NCBI RefSeq assembly: GCF_047238125.1
Contig: NZ_JBDFMH010000001.1
Span: 2,108,001 to 2,172,000, forward strand
Source: JBDFMH01 sp047238125
GTDB lineage: Bacteria > Pseudomonadota > Alphaproteobacteria > Sphingomonadales > Sphingomonadaceae
DNA: 64,000 nucleotides
Direction of reading: 5' to 3'
Positions 26,457-35,609 of the stretch are shown here, one piece after another. The notes under the pieces are model-generated. The model searched no databases, had not been told where the DNA came from, and saw nothing but the letters and a program-made list of their open reading frames with translations. The position numbers were made by a program, and so were the translations under genes. The first letter of the stretch is position 1. The number at the start of each line of letters is the position of its first letter.

Positions 26457-27041
26457 ATGTTGCGTGTCTTGATCTTCTCGATGCTTGTCACACCCGCCCT
26501 GGCCGCTTCGCCCGCCGTCGCGCAGTCCGGCGATGATCCGGACGCCGTCGTCTGCCAATTGCTCGGCGATTGTACCGCAGCGCCCGCTGCGCGGTCCAGC
26601 ACGGCGCGTGGGTTCAGCTTCGCCAAGGACAGAGGCAAGCCAGCCGCCCCCCCGGCCGCGGCGCCTTCCCGACGCAGGCCGGTCGCCACAGCCGCCGCGC
26701 CCGCCGGCCAATATGATCTACGGGTCACGTTCGTTTCGGGATCCGATGAGGTGAACGCCGGCAGCCAGGCGCGCATCCGCACCTTCGCCACCGCGCTCGC
26801 CGATCCGCGGCTCGCCGGCCGCAGGTTGCGCATCGAAGGGCATACGGATTCGATTGGCAGTGCAGCCAGCAATCGCGAGCTATCGGAACGGCGCGCACGC
26901 GCCGTCGCGGACCTCGTCACTGCCCAAGGCGTCGATGCCGAAAGGCTCGATGTCCGCGGCTATGGTTCAGACCGGCCGCTGCCCAGCCTTTCGCCGCGGA
27001 ACGGCGCCAATCGCCGCGTGGTCGCGGTGCTGATCAAGTAG
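26457..27041 (+). CDS. OmpA-family peptidoglycan-associated protein
   Basis: A 194-residue exported protein. A signal peptide ends near PAVAQ (residue 23), followed by a Pro/Ala/Arg-rich linker to about residue 85. The OmpA C-terminal domain follows: VTFVSGSDEV, IEGHTDSIGSAASNRELSERRA and the closing NGANRRVVAVLIK contain the Asp and Arg that contact diaminopimelate in peptidoglycan. GGAGG lies 10 bases before the ATG. There is no lipobox and no N-terminal barrel, so it is probably a periplasmic anchor. Its position after the RTX gene may be coincidental. Confidence 0.88.
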   Translation: MLRVLIFSMLVTPALAASPAVAQSGDDPDAVVCQLLGDCTAAPAARSSTARGFSFAKDRGKPAAPPAAAPSRRRPVATAAAPAGQYDLRVTFVSGSDEVNAGSQARIRTFATALADPRLAGRRLRIEGHTDSIGSAASNRELSERRARAVADLVTAQGVDAERLDVRGYGSDRPLPSLSPRNGANRRVVAVLIK

Positions 27042-27045
27042 CGGC

Positions 27046-27079
27046 AAAAAAACGGCACGGCCGCTAGCGACCGTGCCGT
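27046..27079 (-). terminator. Intrinsic terminator of the TonB-receptor operon
   Basis: On the minus strand ACGGCACGG, a 10-base loop and CCGTGCCGT form a perfect 9-bp stem, followed at once by seven T. It starts 24 bases after the TonB-receptor stop. On the plus strand there is no T-run, so it serves the minus-strand operon. Confidence 0.92.
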
Positions 27080-27102
27080 CAGGAGGAGCCGTTTAGGCCG
27101 CG

Positions 27103-29622
27103 TCAGCGCGTATCACGGCCGAATTTGAAGCCGAGTTCCACGCCATAATAGCGCGGTGCCCCGAACTGGGTGGCCTGCCAGAGACCGCCCACAACCTGAG
27201 ATGCGGTGCGGTAGCGTTTGTCGGACAGGTTCTGCCCGATCAGGCGAACATAATATTTATCGTCAGCATCGGAGAGCGTGACCGAAGCGTTGAATAATGT
27301 CCGCGCATTCAGAAACGTGTTGTCAGCCGGGTTATCGATCGACTGGGTAAACAGATTGCGGCCGACATAATTGGCGTTGCCATTGAACAGCAGCTTGAAG
27401 TCACCGACCGGCACCTCGTAGCTGGCATCTACCGTCCACTGCCATTTCGGAGCACGGTCGAGCGGCGCGGTCGACAGATCATAGCCAGCCGGGATGGGCG
27501 TCACATACTCCTTGTACTTGGCATCTAGATAGCCGAGCACGCCGCGCAGCGTCAGTCCACGCGTCGGCACCGCAGTCAGTTCGACTTCGGCGCCATTCAC
27601 CTCGGCCTTGGCAGCGTTGAAGAAGGTCGTCACCTGGAATGGCTGGCCGTTGACCACCAGCGGCACCACGATCTGCTTCTGGAGATCGTTGTAGATGACG
27701 TGGAAGCCGGTGAGATTGAAGCGCACCCGCCGGTCGAAGAATTCGGTCTTCACACCGGCTTCGTAGCTGTCGGCCTTTTCAGGCTTGGTGGCGGCAGACG
27801 CGGCCGCAAATAGATCGAGATTCTGGGTGCCGTCAGCGTTCTGGAACGGGGCGAAGGTGCCGACCTGATCGTTGAAGCCGCCACCTTTGAAGCCGTGCGA
27901 GTAGGTGGCATAGGCGAAGATATCGGGCGTCGCCTGCCAGCCTAGGCTGGCGCGGTAGGTCGGCTCGTTGGCACGGGCGCGGACACGGATCACGTTCGCC
28001 GGATAATCGAACACATTGGCATCAAGCGCGCTGTCGATCGTGATCGACGGATCGAAGCCGCCGTTCAATTGCGGCACGAAGACCTGCTGCCGGCCGAAGA
28101 AGGTCTTGCGTTCCCACGTATAGCGGCCGCCCGCGGTGAAGGTCAGCTCGGGGGTGATCTTGTAGGTCCCCTCCAGGAATACCGCGGTCGATTTCGCCTT
28201 CTGCGCATTGCACAGGATATAGGGTTCGTCGTTCCAGTTGCCGAACGGCAGTGGGCCGCTGGCGAGATCGAGGAACGCAAGCAGTTCGGTCACGCAGTAG
28301 CTGGTCTTGTCCTTCTGGAAAAAGCCGCCCGCCACGAACTGGAACGGCCCATCGAAGGTCGAAGCGAACCGCAGTTCCTGCTGATAGGTCTTGCGGTCAT
28401 CGTCGCGGCTGGCATCGAACAGCGAAAGCACCGTCCCATCCGCCGCGACCGGCGCCACGCCCATATAGGTGTTGGGAAGGCGGGAGATCTGCTTGCGATA
28501 CCCGGACACCGACGTCAGCGTGCCGACATCGCCGACATCCAGGTTCATGTTCAGATAAACGCCATCGACGTTGATCCGCTGGCCACGGCCCATGAAGATA
28601 AAGCCGTCATTGCGATCGGTCACGGCAGCGTTGTCGAGCGGATCGGTGCTGCCAGGGCGGAAATTCTTGCCCAGGCCGAGTGCGGAGAACAGGAAGCGCG
28701 GATCATTCGGCGTCTCGTTGATGGCAGGCACGCTATCCGATCGATCGCGCAGGAATTCATACTGCAGCAGTGCGTTGAAGCTGTCGCTCGGTTCGAACAG
28801 CAGCTTCGCGCGACCGTTCCACACATCCGCGCCGCCCAGCCGGCGGCCGTCCCCGCAACCGGATACGCCGCGGAACTTGTCCGCGACCGGACCGGTGGCG
28901 AAGGGCGTGACGGGGCCGAAGCAGCCGCCGTTGCGGTAATAGCCGCTGGATTGCTGGTGCCCGATCACGCCGCGGAAGGCGAGCGTATCGCCGATCGGCA
29001 CGTTGAAGGCGCCAGCGACATTGGCAGTGCCGAAGCTGCCCGCCTGCACGCGCCCTTCGACGCCGATCTCGCCAAGCACGGGCGCCTTCGTCTTCACTAC
29101 GACCGCGCCGCCCGACGTGTTCTTGCCGAACAGCGTGCCCTGCGGCCCGCGCAGCACCTCGACCTGCGCGACATCGAACGTGTCGAGCAATTGGGTCTGG
29201 ACCGATGGGACCACGAAGTCGTCGACCAGCACCGCGACGGGCGGCTCGAAATAGACGATGATCGTGTTCTGGCCGACGCCGCGGATCGAGAAGGATGCCG
29301 CGTTGAAGCCGGTGATGGTGGCGGCCGAGAAGTTCGGCACGAACACTGCCAGGTCGCCGATCGTGCGCGGGCTGGATTGCTGGATCAGCGTCTGATCGAC
29401 TGCGGTCACCGCGATCGGCGTCGTCTGCAGATTGGAATCGCGCCTGGTCGCGGTCACCACGATCTCGGCAAGGCCGCCGTCGTCGGCCGGCTCGGGCTGA
29501 CCGTCGGTCGCGGGGGTCGCGGTGGCCGGCCCCGCCGGATCTGCCTGCGCATGTGCAGGGCACGCAAGTCCCAAGGCCACCGCCGCGCATGCGGCCGTGG
29601 CGAACAATGTCCGCTTCATCAT
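27103..29622 (-). CDS. TonB-dependent outer-membrane receptor
   Basis: An 839-residue receptor importing a bulky or scarce substrate by TonB-driven transport. A signal peptide (to about residue 26, AHAQA) precedes a plug with EIVVTATRRDSNLQTTPIAVTAV, SIRGVGQ and VEVLRGPQGTLFGKNTSGGAV, and a barrel ending in GVELGFKFGRDTR. This is the sphingomonad FecA-like/'Fiu' group often tied to aromatic or terpenoid catabolism rather than iron. The ATG at 29622 suits a GGGAG site 8 bases upstream; two more in-frame starts lie within 9 bases. It is last in a five-gene operon with alcohol and aldehyde dehydrogenases, so its ligand is probably their alcohol substrate. Confidence 0.93.
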   Translation of the reverse strand: MMKRTLFATAACAAVALGLACPAHAQADPAGPATATPATDGQPEPADDGGLAEIVVTATRRDSNLQTTPIAVTAVDQTLIQQSSPRTIGDLAVFVPNFSAATITGFNAASFSIRGVGQNTIIVYFEPPVAVLVDDFVVPSVQTQLLDTFDVAQVEVLRGPQGTLFGKNTSGGAVVVKTKAPVLGEIGVEGRVQAGSFGTANVAGAFNVPIGDTLAFRGVIGHQQSSGYYRNGGCFGPVTPFATGPVADKFRGVSGCGDGRRLGGADVWNGRAKLLFEPSDSFNALLQYEFLRDRSDSVPAINETPNDPRFLFSALGLGKNFRPGSTDPLDNAAVTDRNDGFIFMGRGQRINVDGVYLNMNLDVGDVGTLTSVSGYRKQISRLPNTYMGVAPVAADGTVLSLFDASRDDDRKTYQQELRFASTFDGPFQFVAGGFFQKDKTSYCVTELLAFLDLASGPLPFGNWNDEPYILCNAQKAKSTAVFLEGTYKITPELTFTAGGRYTWERKTFFGRQQVFVPQLNGGFDPSITIDSALDANVFDYPANVIRVRARANEPTYRASLGWQATPDIFAYATYSHGFKGGGFNDQVGTFAPFQNADGTQNLDLFAAASAATKPEKADSYEAGVKTEFFDRRVRFNLTGFHVIYNDLQKQIVVPLVVNGQPFQVTTFFNAAKAEVNGAEVELTAVPTRGLTLRGVLGYLDAKYKEYVTPIPAGYDLSTAPLDRAPKWQWTVDASYEVPVGDFKLLFNGNANYVGRNLFTQSIDNPADNTFLNARTLFNASVTLSDADDKYYVRLIGQNLSDKRYRTASQVVGGLWQATQFGAPRYYGVELGFKFGRDTR

Positions 29623-29679
29623 TGTCATCACTCCCTCATGCGGGCCGGGCGTCTTCCCCGGTACCGAACTAGAAATCCT

Positions 29680-30096
29680 TCAATCGCGCTTGCGCACTCC
29701 ATGCCACCAGTCCGCGACCAGGATCGGATAGATCGCCAGCTGATCGCGTATCTTCTGCGGCGTGTCGGCCGGCAGCGGATCATTCTCGGTTGGTGGCAGC
29801 CCGGATCCCCCGCCCGTCACCGGATCCACCCATTCCATCCGCATGGCAGCGAACATGTCGGTGAAATCGTCGAGGAACTCGTCATGATAGTCGCTGCCCT
29901 GGTGGGCATAGAAAGCGGCGGCCGTTGGATAGGCCAGTAGCGCATAATATTTGCCGCGCTCCTCGCCGCGCCAATATTCGTAGCGCAGCATGTCCGGCTC
30001 GTCGCCATGGGTATGCTGCACCATCAGCTGGAGGATCTCTTCCCACCGCGCGATGGCATCCGGTTTGACTTCGATATGGGTCAGCAACGTCGGCAT
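29680..30096 (-). CDS. ABM-domain (antibiotic biosynthesis monooxygenase-like) protein
   Basis: A 138-residue ferredoxin-like alpha/beta protein. TLLTHIEVKPDAIARWEEILQ, then MLRYEYWRGEERGKYYALLAYPT and HDEFLDD match the dimeric ABM fold found in quinol monooxygenases and small aromatic-modifying enzymes. No cofactor site is visible, as expected for this fold. GAGGAG precedes the ATG by 6 bases; an upstream extension is a shadow of the dehydrogenase gene. Located 10 bases after the PQQ alcohol dehydrogenase. It may act on a quinoid or unstable product of that pathway; this is inference. Confidence 0.8.
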   Translation of the reverse strand: MPTLLTHIEVKPDAIARWEEILQLMVQHTHGDEPDMLRYEYWRGEERGKYYALLAYPTAAAFYAHQGSDYHDEFLDDFTDMFAAMRMEWVDPVTGGGSGLPPTENDPLPADTPQKIRDQLAIYPILVADWWHGVRKRD

Positions 30097-30106
30097 GGTC
30101 CGCTCC

Positions 30107-32215
30107 TCATTTCGATGCGCGCGCTGCCTGCGCCGCGACATAGCCACGGATTGATTCCGCTTGGCCGGGGGTGAGATATTTGGCGAAGCTCGCCATGCCC
30201 CGGTCGGCCAGTGCGCCATCGATGATGACTGTCTTCCAGGCATCGCGATCCGCCAGCGAACCGGCGCGCCGAAGGTCGGGCAGGATGCCGGCGCTCAACG
30301 TGCCCATGCCGTGGCAGGCGGCGCAGATCTGGCCGTACAGCTGGCCACCTTCGGCAATCTGGGCGGCCGAGAAACGGTCCGCCACGGGATTGGGCGACGC
30401 GACAGTTCCAGCGAGCGCCGGGAGCTTGGCCTTGCCGCCGATCCGGAACACCAGCACGCGCGGCGGCGGCTGGACGCGCGGGCCATCGAACGACGGTAGC
30501 GACAGTGCGAACCCGCCGCCATTGCCCGCGACCACGGCGACATATTGCACGCCCTTCACGCTGTAGCTGATTGGCCCCGGCAGTAGCGGGGTCTGCGCAT
30601 CGAACCGCCACAATTCCTTGCCGTCCTGCGCGCGATAGGCGCGGAAGGTAGCATCGGACAGGCCTTGGAACACGATATCGCCCGCCGTCGCTAGCACACC
30701 GCCGTTCCAGGTGGCGTCATGCGGTACGCGCCACACTTCCTTGCGCGCGATCGGATCCCAGGCGATCAGCCGACCCTGTAGCGCCTGCTTCATGCCGGCA
30801 ATCTCAGCCGGGGTGCTGGGCAGCGGTGTGGACATCATGTCGACGCCCAGGTTCCAAAGATCCGGCCGCCAGCGGAATTTCTCGTCCTTCACATAGAGGA
30901 ACGGCACTTCCTGCGCCGGGATATAGACCAGCCCGGTCTTCGGGCTGAACGCCATCGGATGCCAATTGTGCGCGCCCGATGCACCGATCGTGGCGAGGAA
31001 CGGCTTGTCCTGGAATCGCGCGCCCGGCGTTTCGACCGGGCGGCCCGTCTTCATGTCGACATGGCTGGCCCAGTTGGCCGGCGCGAACTTGTCGGCCGAG
31101 ACCAGCTTTCCCGTATCGCGATCGATCACGTAGAAGAAGCCGTTCTTGGGGGCATGCAGGATCAGCCGGCGCGGCTTGCCGTCCACCGCCAGCGTGGCCA
31201 GCATGATCTGCTGAGTCGCGGTGAAATCCCAGGTATCGCCCGGCGTCTCCTGATAGTGCCAGACATAGGCCCCGGTCTTGCGATCGAGCGCGACGATCGA
31301 GCTCAGGAACAGATTGTCGCCGCGATCCTCCGACCGGATCTTGCGGTTCCACGGGCCGCCATTGCCGACGCCGATGTAGATGCGGTCCAGTTCGGGATCG
31401 TAGACGATCGAATCCCAGACGGTGCCGCCGCCGCCGAACTTGTAATATTGGTCACCGAACCAGGTCGGCCGCGCCAGCCGTTCGAGCGCGTCGTCCGATG
31501 CAGCAGCGTCCTTCTTTGCAGGATCGCCCGGCACGGTGTAGAAGCGCCAGGCCAGCTTGCCTGTTCTCGCATCATAAGCGGACACATAACCGCGCACGCC
31601 ATATTCGCCGCCGCCATTGCCGATCAGCACCAGCCCCTTTGCGACCCGGGGGGCTCCGGTGATTGTATAAGGCTTGGTCTGATCGACGGTGACGGTGGAC
31701 CACAAGGGCTTGCCGGTCGCGGCGTCCAGCGCGACGAGGCGGCCGTCGATGGTGCCCACGAAGACGCGGCCGGCATCATAAGCGGCGCCGCGATTGACGA
31801 CATCGCAGCAGGCGCTCACGCCGAAACGGCCGGGCACCTGCGGATCATACACCCACTTCTGCTTGCCGGTGGCGGCATCGAGCGCGACGACCTTCGACCA
31901 GGCGGTGGTGACGTACATCGTGCCGTCCACCACCAGCGGAGTCGATTCCTGGCCGCGCTCGCTGGGCAGATCGGCCGACCAGGCCAAGCCGAGCTGGCCG
32001 ACATTCGCGGCGTCGATCCGGTCGAGCGTGGAGAAGCGCTGCTCGGCATAGGTGCCGCCATGCGTCAGCCAGTTCTGCGGTTCCGCACCGGCGTTCACCA
32101 GCCGATCGACATTTCCGGATCGGCTTTCGGCATCGGCGGGCGCGCAGCCTTGCAGACTGATTGCCGCCGCCGCCAGCGCGATCGTCAGCCCGATCCGGTA
32201 TCGCTGGGTCATCAT
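30107..32215 (-). CDS. PQQ-dependent quinohaemoprotein alcohol dehydrogenase
   Basis: A 702-residue periplasmic enzyme oxidising alcohols to aldehydes with PQQ and passing electrons to a fused cytochrome c. The N-terminus has a lipobox-like LQGC, suggesting a lipoprotein. The eight-bladed propeller shows tryptophan-docking repeats (ALDAATGKQKWVYD, AYDARTGKLAWRFY). It also has the vicinal disulphide SACCD characteristic of PQQ alcohol dehydrogenases. The C-terminal haem site is CAACH (about residue 626) with a later Met ligand. The ATG at 32215 has GGAGGGG just upstream, which suits the adjacent ATG at 32212 as well. It follows the aldehyde dehydrogenase by 23 bases, so product and next enzyme are co-transcribed. 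Confidence 0.92.
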   Translation of the reverse strand: MMTQRYRIGLTIALAAAAISLQGCAPADAESRSGNVDRLVNAGAEPQNWLTHGGTYAEQRFSTLDRIDAANVGQLGLAWSADLPSERGQESTPLVVDGTMYVTTAWSKVVALDAATGKQKWVYDPQVPGRFGVSACCDVVNRGAAYDAGRVFVGTIDGRLVALDAATGKPLWSTVTVDQTKPYTITGAPRVAKGLVLIGNGGGEYGVRGYVSAYDARTGKLAWRFYTVPGDPAKKDAAASDDALERLARPTWFGDQYYKFGGGGTVWDSIVYDPELDRIYIGVGNGGPWNRKIRSEDRGDNLFLSSIVALDRKTGAYVWHYQETPGDTWDFTATQQIMLATLAVDGKPRRLILHAPKNGFFYVIDRDTGKLVSADKFAPANWASHVDMKTGRPVETPGARFQDKPFLATIGASGAHNWHPMAFSPKTGLVYIPAQEVPFLYVKDEKFRWRPDLWNLGVDMMSTPLPSTPAEIAGMKQALQGRLIAWDPIARKEVWRVPHDATWNGGVLATAGDIVFQGLSDATFRAYRAQDGKELWRFDAQTPLLPGPISYSVKGVQYVAVVAGNGGGFALSLPSFDGPRVQPPPRVLVFRIGGKAKLPALAGTVASPNPVADRFSAAQIAEGGQLYGQICAACHGMGTLSAGILPDLRRAGSLADRDAWKTVIIDGALADRGMASFAKYLTPGQAESIRGYVAAQAARASK

Positions 32216-32238
32216 CCCCTCCAGGCAACCGCGCCGCA

Positions 32239-33732
32239 TCAGGCGCTCAGCTGAACATAGACGGATTTGCTCTCGGTAAAGGCTGCCAGCCCTTCCGCGC
32301 CCATCTCGCGGCCCCAGCCCGATTCCTTGAACCCGCCGAACGGCAGCGCGGGGTGGACGGTGCCGTAGCAATTGATCCAGACATTGCCCGCATCGATCGC
32401 GCGCGCCATCAGATGCGCCTTGTTCACGTCGCGCGTGAAGATGCCGGCACCCAGGCCGTAGCGCGTGTCGTTGGCAGCGGTCACCACTTCGGCCGGATCG
32501 TCGAACGGTGTGGCCACGAGCACGGGGCCGAAAATCTCCTCGCGCACGATATCCATGTCGCGATTGACGTTCGCGAACACGGTCGGCTCGATGAAGAAGC
32601 CGTTGCGCGCCGGCGTGCCGCCGCCCGTCACCACTTCGGCCCCCTGTTCGCGGCCGCGCGCGATATAGCCGGTCACGCGCTGCTGCTGCTTGGCGGAGAT
32701 CAGCGGCCCCAGCAGGTTGGCTGGGTCGAACCCGCTGCCGATCTTCAGGCCCTTGGCGAATTCCGCCACCCCGGCCACCACCTTGTCGTAGATGCCGCGC
32801 TGCACGAACAGCCGTGAGCCGGCGAAACAGACTTGGCCGGTATTGGCGAAGATCGCCATCGCCACCTGCGGGATGGTGGCTTCGAGATCGGCATCGTCGA
32901 ACACGATTGCGGGGGATTTGCCGCCCAGTTCCAGCGTCACCCGCTTCAGATTCCCCGCGGCCGAGCGCACGATGCGTTTGCCGGTCTCGGTCGATCCGGT
33001 GAAGCTGATCTTGTCCACACCTGGATGGTCCGCCAACGCTTGGCCCGCCACCCGGCCATGGCCCGGTACGATGTTGACGACACCCGCAGGAATGCCTGCC
33101 TCCAGCGCCAGTTCGCCCAACCGCAGTGCGGACAGCGGCGTATCCTCTGCCGGCTTGACGACGCAGCTGTTGCCCGCGGCCAGCGCCAGGGCGAGCTTGA
33201 TCACCAGATTGCCCGCCGGCGCGTTCCACGGCACCACCAGCGCGACCACGCCGACCGGCTGGACCAGCGTGTAGGCATGCATGTTCACGCCGCCGCCCGA
33301 CATCATGCCCGATGCGTTGCGCCCGAACAGCTGGGTGGCGATGCCGGCCGCGTTGCGCAGCCAGGCTTCGCATGCGCCGATCTCCCACTGCGCGAACGCC
33401 AGCGGCATGCCGTTGTCGACGACGTCGAGATGCGCGAGTTCCTCACGATGTTCGGCCACGAGATCGGCGAAGCGCCAGAGGATGCGGCGGCGCTCCTCGG
33501 CGGCCAGGCCGTGCCAGCGGCCATCGTCGAACGCGCGCCGTGCGGCGGCCACCGCACGATCGATATCGGCCGTTCCGGCCGCGGGCACGCGCGCGACTTC
33601 TTCGCCGGTGGCGGGATCGAGCACGGCAATCTCGCCGTCACCGCCGTCCAGCACGGGCGCGCCATCGATGATCAGCGCATGGCGGCGAGACAGATAGTCG
33701 CTGACCGCCGGTATCGGCTGATGGATCGTCAT
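32239..33732 (-). CDS. Aldehyde dehydrogenase (NAD(P)+)
   Basis: A 497-residue classical ALDH converting an aldehyde to the acid. The catalytic Glu is in VTLELGGKSP (about residue 267) and the nucleophilic Cys in NTGQVCFAGSR (about residue 301). The cofactor-site motif FTGSTETGK and C-terminal PFGGFKESGWGRE are intact. Its ATG overlaps the EthD gene stop (ATGA) and the PQQ alcohol dehydrogenase follows 23 bases later, giving a two-step alcohol-to-acid route. It resembles phenylacetaldehyde/betaine-type ALDHs, but the substrate is not fixed by sequence. Confidence 0.95.
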   Translation of the reverse strand: MTIHQPIPAVSDYLSRRHALIIDGAPVLDGGDGEIAVLDPATGEEVARVPAAGTADIDRAVAAARRAFDDGRWHGLAAEERRRILWRFADLVAEHREELAHLDVVDNGMPLAFAQWEIGACEAWLRNAAGIATQLFGRNASGMMSGGGVNMHAYTLVQPVGVVALVVPWNAPAGNLVIKLALALAAGNSCVVKPAEDTPLSALRLGELALEAGIPAGVVNIVPGHGRVAGQALADHPGVDKISFTGSTETGKRIVRSAAGNLKRVTLELGGKSPAIVFDDADLEATIPQVAMAIFANTGQVCFAGSRLFVQRGIYDKVVAGVAEFAKGLKIGSGFDPANLLGPLISAKQQQRVTGYIARGREQGAEVVTGGGTPARNGFFIEPTVFANVNRDMDIVREEIFGPVLVATPFDDPAEVVTAANDTRYGLGAGIFTRDVNKAHLMARAIDAGNVWINCYGTVHPALPFGGFKESGWGREMGAEGLAAFTESKSVYVQLSA

Positions 33733-34418
33733 GCCTGTTCGCCCCCCGTGGCATCGTCTGGCCAGATCACGCGCTCCTCGCGCGCCAGCATCGCTTTGGT
33801 CCCGTCGGGATCGGCGATGCGATTTACCTCGGCCGCGATCGCCGCGCCGTCTCCCCAGGCCGCGTCGAAGCGAGCCCGATCGTCAAAGCTGATCTCGACG
33901 ATCGCATCGAACGGCCCCGCCGCCTCCGCCGATCCGGGCAGGGTGGCGCGCAGTCCAGTGCGTTCGGGCAACAGATCGCGCAGACGACACAGCAGCGATC
34001 GCAGGGCGGGTTCGTCGATCGCCGCGGGCCCCGCCTTCAGCAGCAGCAGCGCCTTGACCGGCATCGTCGCCGCGCCGGCCGCCTGCGGCGTCAGCACGAT
34101 CTCCTGTCCGATCGACCAGGCCAGTTCGCTGCGGACGTACATCTCGTCGGCATCGGCATCGAGCTCGGGATAATTCGGATGCGCATTGGCCGCGGCCAGC
34201 GCTTCGAAATCATCCACCCAGATCACCGGCATGCCAAGCCAAGGGCCGGATGCGAAGCCGGGTACGGCAGGCGGATTGCCGAGCCCGTGGTTCTGCACGT
34301 ACCGTCGGAATTGCGGAATGCGCCGTGTCATCGTGCCGTGCGGATGTCGCCAGTGCGCGAAGAAGGCCTCGTCGCTCAGCTCGGGCAGCTTCACAAGAAA
34401 GGCATGAACCTTCAGCAT
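33729..34418 (-). CDS. EthD-domain protein
   Basis: A 229-residue protein with an EthD ferredoxin-like domain at the N-terminus (KVHAFLVKLPELSDEAFFAHWRHPHG and FRRYVQNHGLG, typical of EthD) and a second, less clear copy (about residues 125–215, MPVKALLLLKAG). EthD proteins accompany cytochrome P450 and other catabolic enzymes, and some act as small dehydratases or isomerases. First gene of the EthD–ALDH–PQQ-ADH–ABM–TonB operon. A second EthD protein occurs at 49.5 kb beside another catabolic cluster. Confidence 0.85.
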   Translation of the reverse strand: MLKVHAFLVKLPELSDEAFFAHWRHPHGTMTRRIPQFRRYVQNHGLGNPPAVPGFASGPWLGMPVIWVDDFEALAAANAHPNYPELDADADEMYVRSELAWSIGQEIVLTPQAAGAATMPVKALLLLKAGPAAIDEPALRSLLCRLRDLLPERTGLRATLPGSAEAAGPFDAIVEISFDDRARFDAAWGDGAAIAAEVNRIADPDGTKAMLAREERVIWPDDATGGEQA

Positions 34419-34646
34419 TCCCTCTCCCCGCGCGTCGTCGGCCTCGTTACGGGTCGATCAGAAACGCACATGCATGGTAATCTTGTAGCCTCAGCGTGGC
34501 AAGATGACATGCCATGTTAGCGTTTGCAGCACATTTGGGCTGAGATTGGCGGCCCATTGGCGGATACGAGCCATTTTCAACTGCGACTGAGCTGCCGCGG
34601 TGCAGCACTCACCGATCCTGCTCGAAACTTTTTTATGACACTCGTT
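34419..34646. promoter_or_regulatory. Upstream region of the EthD–TonB operon
   Basis: 228 AT-richer bases between the TetR gene stop and the EthD operon. An interrupted dyad links AAACGC…ATGG (34462–34477) with CCATGTTAGCGTTT (34512–34525). That is a plausible regulator site, perhaps for the neighbouring TetR protein; no convincing -35/-10 pair can be fixed. Confidence 0.4.
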
Positions 34647-35396
34647 TCAATCGAGTTGCGGCGGGCCGAGACGGGCGTGGGCATTAGCAAGAAGATCGGT
34701 AAGCCGATCGCGCTCCAGTCCCTGCGATGCGATGATCGCAGTCATCAGAAAATTGGCCTTCAATTCCTCGGCCACGCGCTCGTTCGGCGTCTGCCCGGCC
34801 GCCCATTTGTTGAACTGGACATATTCGGTATCGACCTGGTGCAGCGCGATCCGCTCGCGATCGAGCGCGGGGGCCAGATGCCCCGCGCGCGCGGCATGGT
34901 CCATCCAGGCGACGATCCGCTGATAGGCGACGCTGCGTAACGAGGCGAGCGCGCGCGGGCGCGGGTTCTGCGAGAAATAGAAGCCGACGATCACGCGCGC
35001 GAATTCCGGCCCGCGGAACAGCTCGGCTGTGATCCAGTCATATTCGCGAAATACCGATTCAATATCGCCTTTCAGCGGCGCGACCGCCAGGAAGGCCTGG
35101 ATCGCCTCCATATGCTCGGCGATCACGGCGTGGATCACGCCTTCCCGATCGCCGAATGCGCGATAGACGGTGCGGGCCGCGACTTCGGCGCGCTCGCACA
35201 GCCGGTTGATCGTCAGGTTGGATTCGCCTTTGGCCAGCAAATCGCGCGCCTCGCGCAGGATGCGGGAGCGGCGTTCGGCCATGATCTCGCTGGAATAGGT
35301 GCGCGGTGCGGTCACGGCTTCGGTCAATTCGGCCTTCTCCCCGCCGCCAGCATGCCACCGCGTTGCCGGCTTGCCCAGCCGTGGCCTACCCCTCAT
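34647..35396 (-). CDS. TetR-family transcriptional regulator
   Basis: A 249-residue repressor-type protein. The helix-turn-helix lies at about residues 40–85: RILREARDLLAKGESNLTINRLCERAEVAARTVYRAFGDREGVI, with the typical TetR 'T-VYRxFGDRE' recognition helix, followed by an all-helical ligand domain. The ATG at 35396 is chosen; MAERRSR near residue 39 is an alternative that would still keep the HTH. It lies directly upstream of, and in the same direction as, the EthD–ALDH–PQQ-ADH operon, and is its likely regulator. Confidence 0.85.
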   Translation of the reverse strand: MRGRPRLGKPATRWHAGGGEKAELTEAVTAPRTYSSEIMAERRSRILREARDLLAKGESNLTINRLCERAEVAARTVYRAFGDREGVIHAVIAEHMEAIQAFLAVAPLKGDIESVFREYDWITAELFRGPEFARVIVGFYFSQNPRPRALASLRSVAYQRIVAWMDHAARAGHLAPALDRERIALHQVDTEYVQFNKWAAGQTPNERVAEELKANFLMTAIIASQGLERDRLTDLLANAHARLGPPQLD

Positions 35397-35407
35397 AGCC
35401 TGGGGCG

Positions 35408-35602
35408 ATGCGGACGATTTCAGACGACGCCGCGGTGCGGCTCTATCATCTCGACGACGAGGGCGGCATCGCCACCACCTTGTTCTACGGCCCCTTGGGG
35501 GAAGCGAGCCGGATCGCGGCGCAGCAGGACGAGGCAATGCAGGCCGGGCTCTACCTGCAAACCAGCAACGACGTGATCGCCTGGCTGGACTATATCGACT
35601 GA
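35408..35602 (+). CDS. Small acidic hypothetical protein
   Basis: A 64-residue acidic protein of unknown function, divergent from the TetR gene with only 11 bases between the two starts and ending 7 bases before the hutU stop. Its composition is balanced (YHLDDEGGIATTLFYGPLGEA), unlike the Arg/Pro-rich shadow frames nearby, which argues for a real gene. It has no signal peptide or membrane segment. No domain recognised. Confidence 0.55.
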   Translation: MRTISDDAAVRLYHLDDEGGIATTLFYGPLGEASRIAAQQDEAMQAGLYLQTSNDVIAWLDYID

Positions 35603-35609
35603 TCCGGCG

